A stretch of DNA of 64,000 bases from Pseudomonas sp. FeN3W (GTDB lineage Bacteria > Pseudomonadota > Gammaproteobacteria > Pseudomonadales > Pseudomonadaceae), in the NCBI GenBank assembly GCA_030263805.2, contig CP136010.1, forward strand, positions 1,131,001 to 1,195,000, given 5' to 3'. A program made the translations under genes and the position numbers. The number at the start of each line of letters is the position of its first letter. The stretch's first letter is position 1. This document shows, in pieces, positions 17,644 to 26,700 of the stretch. A model generated the notes under the pieces. The model saw only the letters and a list, made by a program, of their open reading frames with translations. It did no database searches and had not been told where the DNA came from.

Positions 17644-19788
17644 TCAACCGATCTCGCGACGGAACGGCGGCAGCGCATTGAGGATCGCCTTGCCATAGCG
17701 CTGCATCACCACCCGCCGGTCGAGCAGCGTGATGGTTCCACGGTCCGCCTCGGTACGCAGCAGCCGGCCACAGGCCTGCACCAGTCGCAGAGAGGCATCG
17801 GGAACGGCGATCTCCATGAAGGGATTGCCGCCGCGCGCCTCGATCCACTCTGCCAGCGCCGCCTCGACCGGGTCATCGGGGACTGCGAACGGAATCTTCG
17901 CAATCACCACATGTTCGCAGTACGCCCCCGGCAGGTCGACGCCTTCGGCAAAGCTGGCAAGCCCGAACAGCACGCTGGACTCGCCATCGTCCACCCGCGC
18001 CTTGTGCTTGTTCAGCGTTTCCTGCTTGGACAGATTGCCCTGGATCAGCACCCGCCGACGCCATTCACGCTCAAGGCCATCGAACACGTCCTGCATCTGC
18101 TTGCGCGAGGAGAACAGCACCAGTGTTCCCCGCGCCCCTTCGACCAGCCCCGGCAGGTCGCGGACGATGGCTGCCGTATGTGCTGCAGCATCGCGCGGAT
18201 CGGCCTTCAGGTCCGGGACGCGCAGGACCCCGGCATCGGCATGATGAAAAGGACTCGGCACCACGGCGGTGACCGCCGCCCTGGGCAAGCCGGCGCGCAT
18301 GCGATAGCGGTCGAAGCTGTTCAGCGCCGTGAGCGTCGCCGATGTCACCAGCGCACCAAAGGCGACATTCCAGAGATTGCGCCGCAGTGTTTCCGCTGCG
18401 AGGATCGGACTGGCATTGACCTCGATATCGAACAGCGCCCCGCCTTCCGCCAGGGTCAGCCAGCGCGCCATTGGCGGGCTGTCCTCCGGATCTTCGACGG
18501 TGAATGCGGTCCACAACTCCCAATTGTTCTGCGAACGCGTCAGCAGACTGCCGAACAGCGGGTACCACTCCTCGGCCTGATGGCTGGCGATTCCGCCACC
18601 TGCTTCTCCGTCCATGGCCTCCTTGAGCAGTTCAGCGATGCGACTGAACAGATCGGTCAGCTTGGAAAAACCCTTCTTCAGTTCGGTGCCCAGCTCGATC
18701 AGATGCTCCGGCACCACGCCACCGACGAAACGGTGCCGAGGCCGTTCACGGCCCTCCATGTCCTCACCAGCCTTGAAGTCGGCCAACTGCTCACAGGCAC
18801 TGAACATGAACTGCTGCTGAGTACGCAGATCGCGAGCCAGTTCGGGGATGCCCTCCATCAATCGGCCGAGCTCGCCCGGCAGCGGATGCTGGGCGAGCAG
18901 CTTGGTCAGATTCTTTTCCACCTGCCCGAGCCAGTCAGCCGTGGAACGCAATCGGGTGAAATGGGCGAAGTGACCGATGGCCTTGTCCGGCAGGTGATGA
19001 CCTTCGTCGAAGACGTAGATGGTGTCACGTGGATCGGGCAATACCGCACCGCCGCCAAGGGCCAGATCAGCCAGAACCATGTCGTGGTTGGTGACGATCA
19101 CGTCGACCTTGGTCATGCCCTCACGCGCCTTGTAGAACGCGCACTGCTGAAAGTTGGGGCAATGCCGGCCGGTACATTGGCTGTGATCCGTAGTGAGCTG
19201 CGACCAGTCCGCATCACCCAGCTCCTCCGGCCAGCTGTCGCGGTCGCCATCCCAGCGATTACCCGCCAACTTCTCGATCATGCCGGTGAACAGTTTCTGA
19301 CTGCGCTCGTCGACCTCGATCCGGAAGCCTTCTTCCTCGAACAGCTGGGCTGTCGCGCTCTGCGCCTGGCCCTCCTGCAGCAAAAGATCCAGCTTTGACA
19401 GGCACAGGTAACGCCCGCGGCCCTTGGCCAACGCGAAACTGAAATTCAGCCCGCTGTTGCGCATCAGGTCTGGCAGATCCTTGTGCACGATCTGCTCCTG
19501 CAGGGCAACCGTGGCGGTGGCGATCACCAGCCGCTTGCCAGCAGCCTTGGCGGTGGGGATCGCCGCCAGACTGTAGGCGACTGTCTTGCCTGTACCGGTG
19601 CCCGCCTCGACCGCGACGACCGCGGGCTCGCTCTCGCGGCGCCCTTCATCGTCGGTCTTGATAGTGCCGAGCACCTTGGCGACCTCGGCGATCATCAGAC
19701 GCTGGCCATAGCGGGCCTTGAGCCCTTTGGCTTCGAGAAAGCGGGTGTAGGCGCCCTGGATCTGGGACTTGAGTTCGGTGCTGAGCAT
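17644..19788 (-). CDS. dinG: ATP-dependent DNA helicase DinG
   Basis: Iron-sulfur superfamily 2 helicase (5'-3') that unwinds R-loops, D-loops and forked DNA during repair. The 714-residue protein has Walker A EAGTGTGKT at residues 61-69 and a DEGH box in VFDEGHHLPDKAIGHF. The 4Fe-4S cysteines lie between motifs: one in GRGRYLC (residue 129) and further ones in CTGRHCPNFQQC. Near the C-terminus, VQACGRLLRTEADRGTI is helicase motif VI. A LexA-type site sits 11 bases upstream of the ATG, matching the damage-inducible control known for dinG. Confidence 0.95.
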   Translation of the reverse strand: MLSTELKSQIQGAYTRFLEAKGLKARYGQRLMIAEVAKVLGTIKTDDEGRRESEPAVVAVEAGTGTGKTVAYSLAAIPTAKAAGKRLVIATATVALQEQIVHKDLPDLMRNSGLNFSFALAKGRGRYLCLSKLDLLLQEGQAQSATAQLFEEEGFRIEVDERSQKLFTGMIEKLAGNRWDGDRDSWPEELGDADWSQLTTDHSQCTGRHCPNFQQCAFYKAREGMTKVDVIVTNHDMVLADLALGGGAVLPDPRDTIYVFDEGHHLPDKAIGHFAHFTRLRSTADWLGQVEKNLTKLLAQHPLPGELGRLMEGIPELARDLRTQQQFMFSACEQLADFKAGEDMEGRERPRHRFVGGVVPEHLIELGTELKKGFSKLTDLFSRIAELLKEAMDGEAGGGIASHQAEEWYPLFGSLLTRSQNNWELWTAFTVEDPEDSPPMARWLTLAEGGALFDIEVNASPILAAETLRRNLWNVAFGALVTSATLTALNSFDRYRMRAGLPRAAVTAVVPSPFHHADAGVLRVPDLKADPRDAAAHTAAIVRDLPGLVEGARGTLVLFSSRKQMQDVFDGLEREWRRRVLIQGNLSKQETLNKHKARVDDGESSVLFGLASFAEGVDLPGAYCEHVVIAKIPFAVPDDPVEAALAEWIEARGGNPFMEIAVPDASLRLVQACGRLLRTEADRGTITLLDRRVVMQRYGKAILNALPPFRREIG

Positions 19789-19798
19789 GGGCGCGGAG

Positions 19799-19814
19799 CT
19801 GTATATATTTTCAG
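19799..19814 (-). promoter_or_regulatory. LexA (SOS) box upstream of dinG
   Basis: The sequence CTGTATATATTTTCAG fits CTG-N10-CAG with an AT-rich core, 11 bases before the dinG start codon. LexA bound here would block transcription start. The divergent CopD-like gene begins 62 bp away and might also be affected. Confidence 0.8.
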
Positions 19815-19875
19815 TACTTCAATGGGGCGGCTATGATAGCGCGCGTTCGCCCTGTCGCCACCGGAGATTTGCCAC

Positions 19876-20340
19876 ATGACGTCATTTGCCCTGCTTTATA
19901 CATTGCATTTACTCGCCGCAACGGTCTGGGTGGGCGGAATGTTTTTCGCCTGGATGGTCCTGCGCCCGGCGGCGGTGGCGATGCTGCAGGCACCGGAACG
20001 CTTGACATTATGGGCAGATGTTTTCCGACGTTTTTTCGTCTGGGTCTGGGTAGCGGTGCTGGTATTACCGGTGAGTGGCATCGGCATGTGGCACATGCGT
20101 TTCGGACCGCTGGAAAGCGCACCGCGCTACGTGCACATCATGGCCGGCCTGTATCTGGTGATGCTGGCGCTGTTTCTACGTATCCAGCTGCTGCAGCTGC
20201 CAGTCCTCAAGCGCGCAATCGAAGCCGGGCGGTGGCCGGACGGTGGTGCGGCGCTCGGACAGATCCGCCGACTGGTGGGCATCAACCTCGTGCTCGGCCT
20301 GCTGGTGGTCGCACTGGCCAGCGCACGGCCGCCGTTCTGA
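19876..20340 (+). CDS. CopD-like integral membrane protein
   Basis: A 154-residue, four-helix membrane protein. Helix 1 has LHLLAATVWVGGMFFAWMVL and helix 3 has HIMAGLYLVMLALFLRIQ; the conserved His in TLHLLAA and the VWVGGM motif are typical of the CopD/YkoX-like and UPF0093-type haem- or copper-related membrane families. GGAG lies 10 bases before the ATG. The substrate cannot be read from the sequence; a role in copper resistance is only a family-level guess. Confidence 0.72.
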   Translation: MTSFALLYTLHLLAATVWVGGMFFAWMVLRPAAVAMLQAPERLTLWADVFRRFFVWVWVAVLVLPVSGIGMWHMRFGPLESAPRYVHIMAGLYLVMLALFLRIQLLQLPVLKRAIEAGRWPDGGAALGQIRRLVGINLVLGLLVVALASARPPF

Positions 20341-20345
20341 CAGCT

Positions 20346-20379
20346 TAAAAATAAAACAGCCGGGCACAGGGCCCGGCTG
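20346..20379 (-). terminator. Rho-independent terminator after the OmpA-like gene
   Basis: CAGCCGGGC pairs with GCCCGGCTG across a 5-base loop. On the minus strand it is followed by TTTTATTTTTA, so it terminates the gene at 20400-21038. It also lies just past the stop of the convergent CopD-like gene. Confidence 0.85.
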
Positions 20380-20399
20380 GATCTGTTACCGCACTCGAC

Positions 20400-21038
20400 T
20401 CAAGGACGTGCATCGACCTCGGCCTCTACGCGACGGTTGATCGCGCGACCTTCTTCGGTTGCGTTATCGGCCACCGGGCGCGATTCGCCGTAGCCAACCG
20501 CATTAACCCGATTACCCTCGACGCCATACTGGTCGACCAGCACCTGACGAACCGCATTGGCGCGGCGCTCGGAGAGACGCTGATTGTAGGCATCGGTACC
20601 GACGGAGTCGGTGTGGCCTTCGAGCACGGTTGTGGTCTGGCCGTATTCCTTCATGAAATCAGCCAGATTCTGGATGTCGCCATAGCTGTCCTGCTTGACC
20701 ACATCACGATCGAAGTCGAACTTGACGTCCAGCTCGACGCGCACCGGCTCTGCCGCTGGCTCCGGTTCCGGCTCGGACTGAGGCATCGGCTCGACCGTCT
20801 CGACAACGGCGACGGTTTCCTCTTCCATACCGTTGGCCCAACAATAGGCTGCCGCGACACCACCGCCGATCAGCGCACCCCAACCAGCATAGGAGCTGCT
20901 CTCGATGGCCCCCAGCGCGGCACCGGTCACGCCACCCACGGCCGCACATGTCGGCCAATCCTGTTTCTGCACGCCTGCACAACCAGCCAGGAACGTGGTC
21001 ATGACAATAACGGGTACTGCTGTCCGTAATGTACTCAT
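20400..21038 (-). CDS. OmpA-family lipoprotein with glycine zipper
   Basis: A 212-residue protein with a lipoprotein signal (VPVIVMTTFLAGC), a short glycine-zipper segment (AAVGGVTGAALGAIE ... GWGALIGGGVAAAYCW), a Pro/Glu linker (SEPEPEPAAEPV) and an OmpA domain (KFDFDRDVVKQ, VLEGHTDSVGTDAYNQRLSE, GRAINRRVEAEV). It matches the OprF-C-terminal-like lipoproteins of pseudomonads. Expected role: noncovalent anchoring of outer membrane to peptidoglycan. This is the second such gene within 5 kb, but the sequences differ enough that recent duplication is unlikely. Confidence 0.88.
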   Translation of the reverse strand: MSTLRTAVPVIVMTTFLAGCAGVQKQDWPTCAAVGGVTGAALGAIESSSYAGWGALIGGGVAAAYCWANGMEEETVAVVETVEPMPQSEPEPEPAAEPVRVELDVKFDFDRDVVKQDSYGDIQNLADFMKEYGQTTTVLEGHTDSVGTDAYNQRLSERRANAVRQVLVDQYGVEGNRVNAVGYGESRPVADNATEEGRAINRRVEAEVDARP

Positions 21039-21170
21039 CGATCAAAACCTCCAGTATGAACATTCAGCCAGAATCGCCACGTACGGGAATCCGGGCGGCT
21101 CCGGTTACTTTCAGACTAGGCCGACAAACGGCACCGCGCTAGTCTTCACCTTTGAAACGAGGATTCTCGA

Positions 21171-21668
21171 TTGACCGAAAACCCTGTAGTGCACACGCCA
21201 CAACAAGCGCTTGCGGCGATGCTCGATCACTATGCCCCAAGCCATCTGTTGCACGTGGGACGTAGCGATCAACCTGCCCTGGCTGCCTACGCCGAATGTC
21301 ATCCGGAGTGTCAGCTAGAGCGCGCCGATGCTGCACCGCTACCAGAACAACTGGCCTCGCGGCGCTACGATCTGGCCCTGTTCGTCGACTGCCTGGAGCA
21401 CTTGCCCAAGCGTAACGGCCTGGAGCTGCTCGGCAGCGTTCGCAATCTGAATGCCAGCCGGATGGCGGTACTCGTGGATCTCGACGCATGCGAATGGCAG
21501 ACAACAGACTTCTACGCACTGGCCCTGCAAGTCAGCGAGCGCTTCCAGCGCGACGGACAGACCTTGACGCTCTTCACCTACGACCTGCTCCAATACAAGC
21601 AGGTTCCGGACTGGCTGAATGCCAGGTTCTGGGCCAACCCGGAAAACTTCGGAAAGTACTGGTGGTGA
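21171..21668 (+). CDS. Conserved protein of DUF6231 type
   Basis: A 165-residue protein beginning at TTG, supported by GAGGATTCTCGA just before it. It has a methyltransferase-like Rossmann layout (LLHVGRSDQPALAAY; YDLALFVDCLEHLPKRNGLE), but the usual glycine-rich SAM loop is weak, so catalysis is uncertain. The C-terminal WANPENFGKYWW is distinctive. The next gene starts 1 base after its stop, so the two are one transcription unit. Confidence 0.7.
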   Translation: MTENPVVHTPQQALAAMLDHYAPSHLLHVGRSDQPALAAYAECHPECQLERADAAPLPEQLASRRYDLALFVDCLEHLPKRNGLELLGSVRNLNASRMAVLVDLDACEWQTTDFYALALQVSERFQRDGQTLTLFTYDLLQYKQVPDWLNARFWANPENFGKYWW

Positions 21669-21669
21669 C

Positions 21670-22155
21670 ATGAGCGAACAGCGAACCCTCGCGCCGAACT
21701 GCCCTTGCGGCAGCGGCAATGCGCTTGATCAGTGCTGCGGCCGTTATCACGCTGGCACGCCCGCACCCAGCGCCGAACTGCTGATGCGCTCGCGCTACAG
21801 CGCCTACGTGCTGGGTCTGGTCGACTATCTGCAGGCCACCACGCTGCCGGTACAACAGGCGGCGCTGGATTTGGAAGGCATGCGCCGCTGGAGCCTGGAC
21901 AGCACCTGGTTGGGGCTGGAGGTGAGCGAGAGTGCGGTACTGGGCGGCAAGCCAGAGCATGCACGAGTGACCTTCACCGCCCGCTGGCACGACCAGGCGG
22001 GCGAGCATGCGCACCAGGAACGCTCAGCGTTCGTTCAATGTGACGGCAAATGGTATTTCATCGATCCGACAGTGCCACTCAAGGCCGGACGTAACGATCC
22101 CTGCCCGTGCGGCAGCGGTTCGAAATTCAAGAAGTGTTGCGCCGCCTACGTCTGA
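21670..22155 (+). CDS. YchJ-family SEC-C motif protein
   Basis: A 161-residue protein with two SEC-C zinc motifs, CPCGSGNALDQCCGRYH at the N-terminus and DPCPCGSGSKFKKCC at the C-terminus, flanking an NTF2-like middle (LLMRSRYSAYVLGLVDYLQ). This is the architecture of UPF0225/YchJ. Function is not established; SEC-C motifs bind zinc and often contact ribosomes or SecB. It starts one base after the preceding gene's stop, so coupling is likely. Confidence 0.88.
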   Translation: MSEQRTLAPNCPCGSGNALDQCCGRYHAGTPAPSAELLMRSRYSAYVLGLVDYLQATTLPVQQAALDLEGMRRWSLDSTWLGLEVSESAVLGGKPEHARVTFTARWHDQAGEHAHQERSAFVQCDGKWYFIDPTVPLKAGRNDPCPCGSGSKFKKCCAAYV

Positions 22156-22212
22156 TGCCAGACGACGCGGCGGAATAGCCGCCGCACGAGGCGGCGGCGT
22201 GGAGCGGATGCG

Positions 22213-22989
22213 CTATTTCTCGACGAACGCGCGCTCGATCAGGTAGTGCCCCGGGTCGCCCATGCGTGGCGAGACGCTCAGACCGAAGCTGTCCAGCACC
22301 TGACTGGTTTCGTCCAGCATACTCGGGCTACCGCAAATCATCGCGCGATCGTCCTGCGGATTGATCGGTGGCAGACCAATGTCGTTGAACAGTTTGCCAC
22401 TGCGCATCAGCTCGGTCAGGCGGCCCTGATTCTCGAAAGGCTCGCGCGTCACGGTCGGGTAATAGATCAGCTTTTCCTTCACCGCCTCACCAAAGAACTC
22501 GTTCTGCGGCAAGTGCTCGGTGATGAACTCGCGATAGGCGACTTCGTTTACGTAACGAACACCATGCACCAGCACGACCTTGTCGAAGCGCTCGTAGGTT
22601 TCCGGGTCCTGGATGACACTCATGAACGGCGCCAAGCCCGTGCCGGTGCTGAGCAGGTAAAGGTGCTTGCCAGGCAGCAGGTCGTCGAGCACCAGCGTTC
22701 CGGTTGGCTTTCGGCTGACCATGACCTGGTCGCCCTCCTGCAGGTGCTGCAGACGTGACGTCAGCGGGCCGTTCTGCACCTTGATGCTGAAGAACTCCAG
22801 GTACTCTTCGTAGTTGGGACTGGCGATACTGTAGGCACGCATCAACGGACGGCCCTCGACCTCGAGACCGATCATGACGAACTGGCCGTTCTCGAAGCGC
22901 AGGCCTGCATTGCGGGTGGTCTTGAAGCTGAACAGCGTATCGTTCCAATGGTGCACACTGAGAACGCGCTCTACGTTCAGATTGCTCAT
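22213..22989 (-). CDS. fpr: Ferredoxin/flavodoxin-NADP+ reductase
   Basis: FAD enzyme exchanging electrons between NADPH and ferredoxin or flavodoxin, used in iron release and oxidative stress defence. The 258-residue protein has RAYSIASPNYEEYLEFF (FAD binding), LSTGTGLAPFMSVI (NADP pyrophosphate loop) and the closing ERAFVEK typical of bacterial subclass I FPR from Pseudomonas. GAGGAATTC lies 5 bases before the ATG. It is divergent from a FinR-type LysR gene, which in Pseudomonas activates fpr. Confidence 0.94.
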   Translation of the reverse strand: MSNLNVERVLSVHHWNDTLFSFKTTRNAGLRFENGQFVMIGLEVEGRPLMRAYSIASPNYEEYLEFFSIKVQNGPLTSRLQHLQEGDQVMVSRKPTGTLVLDDLLPGKHLYLLSTGTGLAPFMSVIQDPETYERFDKVVLVHGVRYVNEVAYREFITEHLPQNEFFGEAVKEKLIYYPTVTREPFENQGRLTELMRSGKLFNDIGLPPINPQDDRAMICGSPSMLDETSQVLDSFGLSVSPRMGDPGHYLIERAFVEK

Positions 22990-23101
22990 GCTACGAATTC
23001 CTCGTGGTGTCGCGACGGCGTCGTTACGTGATGCCAGTCTAGCGATAGCGGCCTTATTCCTTAACTGGATAATAAAGATATAGGTTATCGGTTATATAGA
23101 T
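22990..23101. promoter_or_regulatory. fpr/finR divergent control region
   Basis: The 112-bp gap becomes AT-rich next to the LysR start and holds a direct repeat GGTTATC-GGTTATA at about 23081-23094. LysR activators normally bind T-N11-A sites between divergent genes; this stretch is the most likely place. The exact FinR operator is not resolvable by eye. Confidence 0.4.
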
Positions 23102-24028
23102 ATGCATTTCACCCTCCGCCAGATCGAAGTGTTTGCCGCCGTCGCCCGCCAGGAAAGCGTGTCGCGCGCGGCCGAAAGCCTCTCGTTGTCACAGTCCGCG
23201 ACCAGCACATCGCTGGCCGAACTGGAACGCCAATCTGGCTGCCAACTCTTCGACCGCGCCGGCAAAAGGCTCTGCTTGAATGCACTCGGACAACAGCTGC
23301 TGCCGCAGGCGGTTGCCCTGCTCGATCAGGCACGCGCCATCGAGGACCTGCTCAACGGCAAGAGCGGCTTCGGTTCACTGGCGGTTGGTGCGACGCTGAC
23401 GATCGGCAACTACCTCGCCACGTTGCTGATCGGCAGTTTCATGCAGCGCCACCCGGAGTGCCGAGTGAAGCTGCACGTGCACAACACCGCGCATATCGTG
23501 CATCAGATCGCGCAACATGAACTTGATCTGGGTTTGATCGAGGGTGATTGCCAGCACCCGGACCTTGAGGTCCAACCGTGGATCGAAGATGAGCTGGTGG
23601 TGTTCTGCGCACCGCAGCATTCGCTGGCCGGACGCGACGAGGTGGGTCTGGACGAACTGACCAGCGAAGCCTGGATTCTCCGCGAGCAGGGCTCCGGCAC
23701 GCGGATGACCTTCGAGCAGGCCGTGCGGCATCGGCCAGGCAAGCTGAACGTGCGACTCGAGCTGGAGCACACCGAAGCGATCAAACGCGCGGTGGAGTCG
23801 GGACTGGGGATCGGCTGTATTTCTCGGCTGGCGCTGCGGGACGCCTTTCGCCGTGGCAGCCTGGTACCGGTGGCGACCCCGGAGCTGGACCTGCGCCGCC
23901 AGTTCTACTTCATCTGGCATTCGCACAAATATCAGACCGCGGCCATGCTCGAGTTCGTCGAACAGTGTCGCGCCCTGACCTCAGGCGTGCGCCGCAGCGA
24001 TGAGATCCAGCTGCCGCCGATCGCCTGA
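23102..24028 (+). CDS. finR: LysR-family regulator, FinR-like
   Basis: A 308-residue LysR protein: N-terminal winged helix (FTLRQIEVFAAVARQESVSR, then AAESLSLSQSATSTSLAELE) and a periplasmic-binding-like effector domain (LAVGATLTIGNYLATLLIGS; GLGIGCISRLALRDA). It is divergent from fpr, the arrangement of finR in Pseudomonas, where FinR activates fpr under superoxide stress and sulfur-limited growth. The symbol rests on neighbourhood plus length; a CysB- or YeiE-like regulator is the alternative. Confidence 0.8.
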   Translation: MHFTLRQIEVFAAVARQESVSRAAESLSLSQSATSTSLAELERQSGCQLFDRAGKRLCLNALGQQLLPQAVALLDQARAIEDLLNGKSGFGSLAVGATLTIGNYLATLLIGSFMQRHPECRVKLHVHNTAHIVHQIAQHELDLGLIEGDCQHPDLEVQPWIEDELVVFCAPQHSLAGRDEVGLDELTSEAWILREQGSGTRMTFEQAVRHRPGKLNVRLELEHTEAIKRAVESGLGIGCISRLALRDAFRRGSLVPVATPELDLRRQFYFIWHSHKYQTAAMLEFVEQCRALTSGVRRSDEIQLPPIA

Positions 24029-24046
24029 GGCCATATCTGGCTTCAG
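24025..24046. terminator. Hairpin shared by two convergent stop codons
   Basis: CTGAGGCCA pairs with TGGCTTCAG across a TATC loop. The stem contains the finR stop on one side and the response-regulator stop on the other. No T run is present, so it may be a weak bidirectional terminator. Confidence 0.4.
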
Positions 24047-24693
24047 CTGGTGGGAATGGAACCCATCTGCTGCAGCAACAAGGCCGCCTGGGTGCGGGTA
24101 CGCACGCCGAGCTTGCGGAAGATGGCGGTAACGTGGGCCTTGATGGTCGCCTCGGAAACGCTGAGCTCGTAGGCGATCTGCTTGTTCAACAGCCCGTCAC
24201 AGACCATGGTCAGCACTCGGAACTGTTGCGGCGTCAGGCTGGCAAGCCCGGCGCTGGCGGCCTTGGCTTCATCGCTGACGTTGGCCACATCCTGGATGTT
24301 GCTCGGCCACCAGACATCGCCATCCAGAACCGCACGTACCGCTTCCTGGATGGTTTCCAGAGAGCTGGACTTGGGAATGAAACCGCTGGCACCGAACTCA
24401 CGCGAGCGCGCAACGACCGCTGCATCCTCCTGTGCCGAGATCATGACTACCGGTAGATGCGGATACTGCCCCCTCAGCAGTACCAGCCCCGAGAAACCAT
24501 AGGCTCCAGGCATGTTCAAATCCAGCAGCACCAGATCCCAATCGGCGCCCTGATTCAGCAAGCTTTCCAATTCGGCGATGCTCGCCGCTTCCACCAGACG
24601 TACGTTTTCCCCAAGCCCCATGGTGAGCGCCTGTTGCAGCGCGCTGCGGAAAAGCGGGTGATCATCGGCAATGATTATTTCGTAAGCAGCCAT
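24043..24693 (-). CDS. NarL/LuxR-family response regulator (ErdR-like)
   Basis: A 216-residue regulator. The receiver domain starts AAYEIIIADDHPLFRSALQQ, the phospho-Asp is in LVLLDLNMPG, and the signalling Thr/Ser and Lys lie in VVMISAQED and FIPKSS. A LuxR helix-turn-helix follows (LTPQQFRVLTMVCDGLLNKQ ... VSEATIKAHVTAIFRKLGVR). The start has AGG at suitable spacing; an in-frame extension of 65 residues has no family support. No kinase gene is adjacent, so it is an orphan, as is ErdR of Pseudomonas alcohol-oxidation control, which it resembles in general layout. The specific identity is unproven. Confidence 0.75.
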   Translation of the reverse strand: MAAYEIIIADDHPLFRSALQQALTMGLGENVRLVEAASIAELESLLNQGADWDLVLLDLNMPGAYGFSGLVLLRGQYPHLPVVMISAQEDAAVVARSREFGASGFIPKSSSLETIQEAVRAVLDGDVWWPSNIQDVANVSDEAKAASAGLASLTPQQFRVLTMVCDGLLNKQIAYELSVSEATIKAHVTAIFRKLGVRTRTQAALLLQQMGSIPTS

Positions 24694-24938
24694 TGGCAGA
24701 CCTGTAGTTTTTATTGGCGCTTTTTCATCGGCTTGAGCAGCCGATGCCGACAAGATGACGGCAGAAACCCCGAGACAACGCTCCGGGGATGGTCCGATGT
24801 GAAATTTCGGCCGGCTCGATCGAATATCGACCGCCCGCCACAACAAATCAAGCGGCGCAAGCATGCCCACCCATGAATAAGTGGTCAAGCGCAGCGCTTT
24901 GTAGCAAAGTCTGCGATTTTTCCCGACCGAGCCGAAAC

Positions 24939-25850
24939 ATGCGTAGCCAAGCCCTCCGCGCCGACTTTCTGATGCTGATCACCGCCATGATCTGGGGCAC
25001 GGCCTTCGTCGCCCAGCGCGTCGGCATGGACAACATCGGTCCCTTTCTATTTACCGGCCTGCGCTTCACCCTGGGCGCTCTCGCGCTGCTGCCACTGGTG
25101 ATTTACCAGGGTCGCACCAAAGCCCGGCACGAACCCTTTCTGCAGCGTGGCCTGCTGCTGGGCGGCCTGAGCATGGGGCTTGCGCTGACTGTGGGAATCA
25201 ACCTGCAGCAGGTCGGCCTACTGTTTACCAGCGTGACCAACTCAGGATTCATTACCGGACTGTACGTAATCGTGGTGCCGCTACTGGGACTGATCATTGG
25301 CCACAAGACCGGCCTCGGAACCTGGCTTGGCGCCTTTCTCGCCGTCGCCGGCATGGCGCTGCTGAGCATCGGCGAGGACTTCACCGTAGCCTCTGGCGAC
25401 TGGATCCAGTTGGCCGGCGCCTTCGTCTGGGGCCTGCACGTGCTGCTGGTGAGCTTCTTCGTCAGCCGCCACGACGCGATCCGCCTGGCCTTCCTGCAGT
25501 TCGCCACCTGTGCCGTGGTGAGCCTGCTGCTGGCATTGATCTTCGAAGAGATCGAGCCAGCCAGCATCTGGCTCGCCGGGCCGGCCCTCATCTATGGCGG
25601 ATTGTTCGCCGTTGCGGTTGGCTACACGCTGCAGGTCGTTGCACAGAAGCATGCGATAGCCTCCCATGCGGCGATCATCCTCTCGCTGGAAGCGGTGTTC
25701 GCCGCCATCGCGGGCGCACTGTTCCTCGAAGAAAGCCTGACGCTGCGCGGCTACATGGGCTGCGTATTGATGTTCATCGGCATGCTCGCCGCACAACTCT
25801 GGCCACGCAAAGCCGAGCCGCTAACAACGGCGAGTCCAGCCAAGGCCTGA
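24939..25850 (+). CDS. EamA/DMT-family transporter
   Basis: A 303-residue, ten-helix membrane protein with two EamA repeats: LMLITAMIWGTAFVAQRVGM in the first, and LAGAFVWGLHVLLVSFFVS in the second, plus LEAVFAAIAGALFLEESLTL. This is the drug/metabolite exporter fold; the substrate is unknown. The ATG at this position follows a charged non-family leader. It is divergent from the response regulator gene across about 245 bp containing an inverted repeat (ATCGGCT/AGCCGAT near 24728-24746) whose role is unclear. Confidence 0.85.
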   Translation: MRSQALRADFLMLITAMIWGTAFVAQRVGMDNIGPFLFTGLRFTLGALALLPLVIYQGRTKARHEPFLQRGLLLGGLSMGLALTVGINLQQVGLLFTSVTNSGFITGLYVIVVPLLGLIIGHKTGLGTWLGAFLAVAGMALLSIGEDFTVASGDWIQLAGAFVWGLHVLLVSFFVSRHDAIRLAFLQFATCAVVSLLLALIFEEIEPASIWLAGPALIYGGLFAVAVGYTLQVVAQKHAIASHAAIILSLEAVFAAIAGALFLEESLTLRGYMGCVLMFIGMLAAQLWPRKAEPLTTASPAKA

Positions 25851-25862
25851 AGGCCAATCGCG

Positions 25863-26573
25863 TCAGCGCACAGGCTTCAACGCCAGATGCGCGGCGTTCT
25901 GCAGGTCCGGCTGGCGATGATACTTGGCACCCAGATAGTGCTCGGTGAACACGTCGAGCAAGGCGTCGAGCATGTTCGCCGCGTTCGAATCACCAGCCAG
26001 ATCCAGACAGAGTGCAGCGACCTCGGCAGTGCACAGATGGTCACTGCGGGTGGACCGACGCAGCCGGTAGCGCGATAGCACCTCGGGGCGCAGGCTCAGC
26101 ACCGGCAGGCCATCGAGGTAAGGGCTCTTGCGAAACATCTTGCGCGCCTCGGTCCAGGTGGCATCGAGCAAGATGAACAGCGGGCGCTTACCGTCCTCCC
26201 GCTCGACTTGCTCGATCACTCTCCGCGATTCGGCGTATTCGCCCGGAAAGATCACCAGTGGCTGCCATTGCGGATCGGCCAGCAGCGCCAGCAATCGCGG
26301 GTCCACGCCCGTGCGCTGCCAGGTGAAGGCGAAGGTATCGCGTACTACATCGGCAATCAGCCAACCCGTGTTGCTCGGCTTGAGCGGCTCGATATCGTGC
26401 ATCAGCAGACAGACACCGCAATCGCTCTCGATCGTCGGCAACCAGGGACAAAGGCAATGGCTGGACGGGACCCGGCAGCGTTCGCAGCGCGGCGCCCGGG
26501 AGCCGCGGGCAACGAAGGGCTTGAGGCTTTTCGCCAGGCGTTCGCTGCGCAGACGGGCTACGGCATGGGGCAT
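25863..26573 (-). CDS. DTW-domain tRNA-uridine aminocarboxypropyltransferase
   Basis: A 236-residue protein with an N-terminal cysteine cluster (CERCRVPSSHCLCPW) and the DTW-family core: LMHDIEPLKPSNTGWLIADV, and FILLDATWTEARKMFRKSPY containing the D-x-T-W motif, then LSRYRLRRSTRSDHLCTAE. Members (TapT/Tuac) transfer the 3-amino-3-carboxypropyl group of SAM to uridine in tRNA (acp3U). The gene is convergent with the DMT transporter gene (13 bp between stops) and divergent from the small exported protein. Confidence 0.88.
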   Translation of the reverse strand: MPHAVARLRSERLAKSLKPFVARGSRAPRCERCRVPSSHCLCPWLPTIESDCGVCLLMHDIEPLKPSNTGWLIADVVRDTFAFTWQRTGVDPRLLALLADPQWQPLVIFPGEYAESRRVIEQVEREDGKRPLFILLDATWTEARKMFRKSPYLDGLPVLSLRPEVLSRYRLRRSTRSDHLCTAEVAALCLDLAGDSNAANMLDALLDVFTEHYLGAKYHRQPDLQNAAHLALKPVR

Positions 26574-26700
26574 GAATCGACTCGAGGGTGACGATGAAGC
26601 GCGGCAGTCTACCAGCGCGCAGGCATCTGCTGCCCGGCACCGTTAAATGAACCGCACCACAGGCAGCCGGTCGAAATAGCGCAGTCAAAAGGAGACCGCC

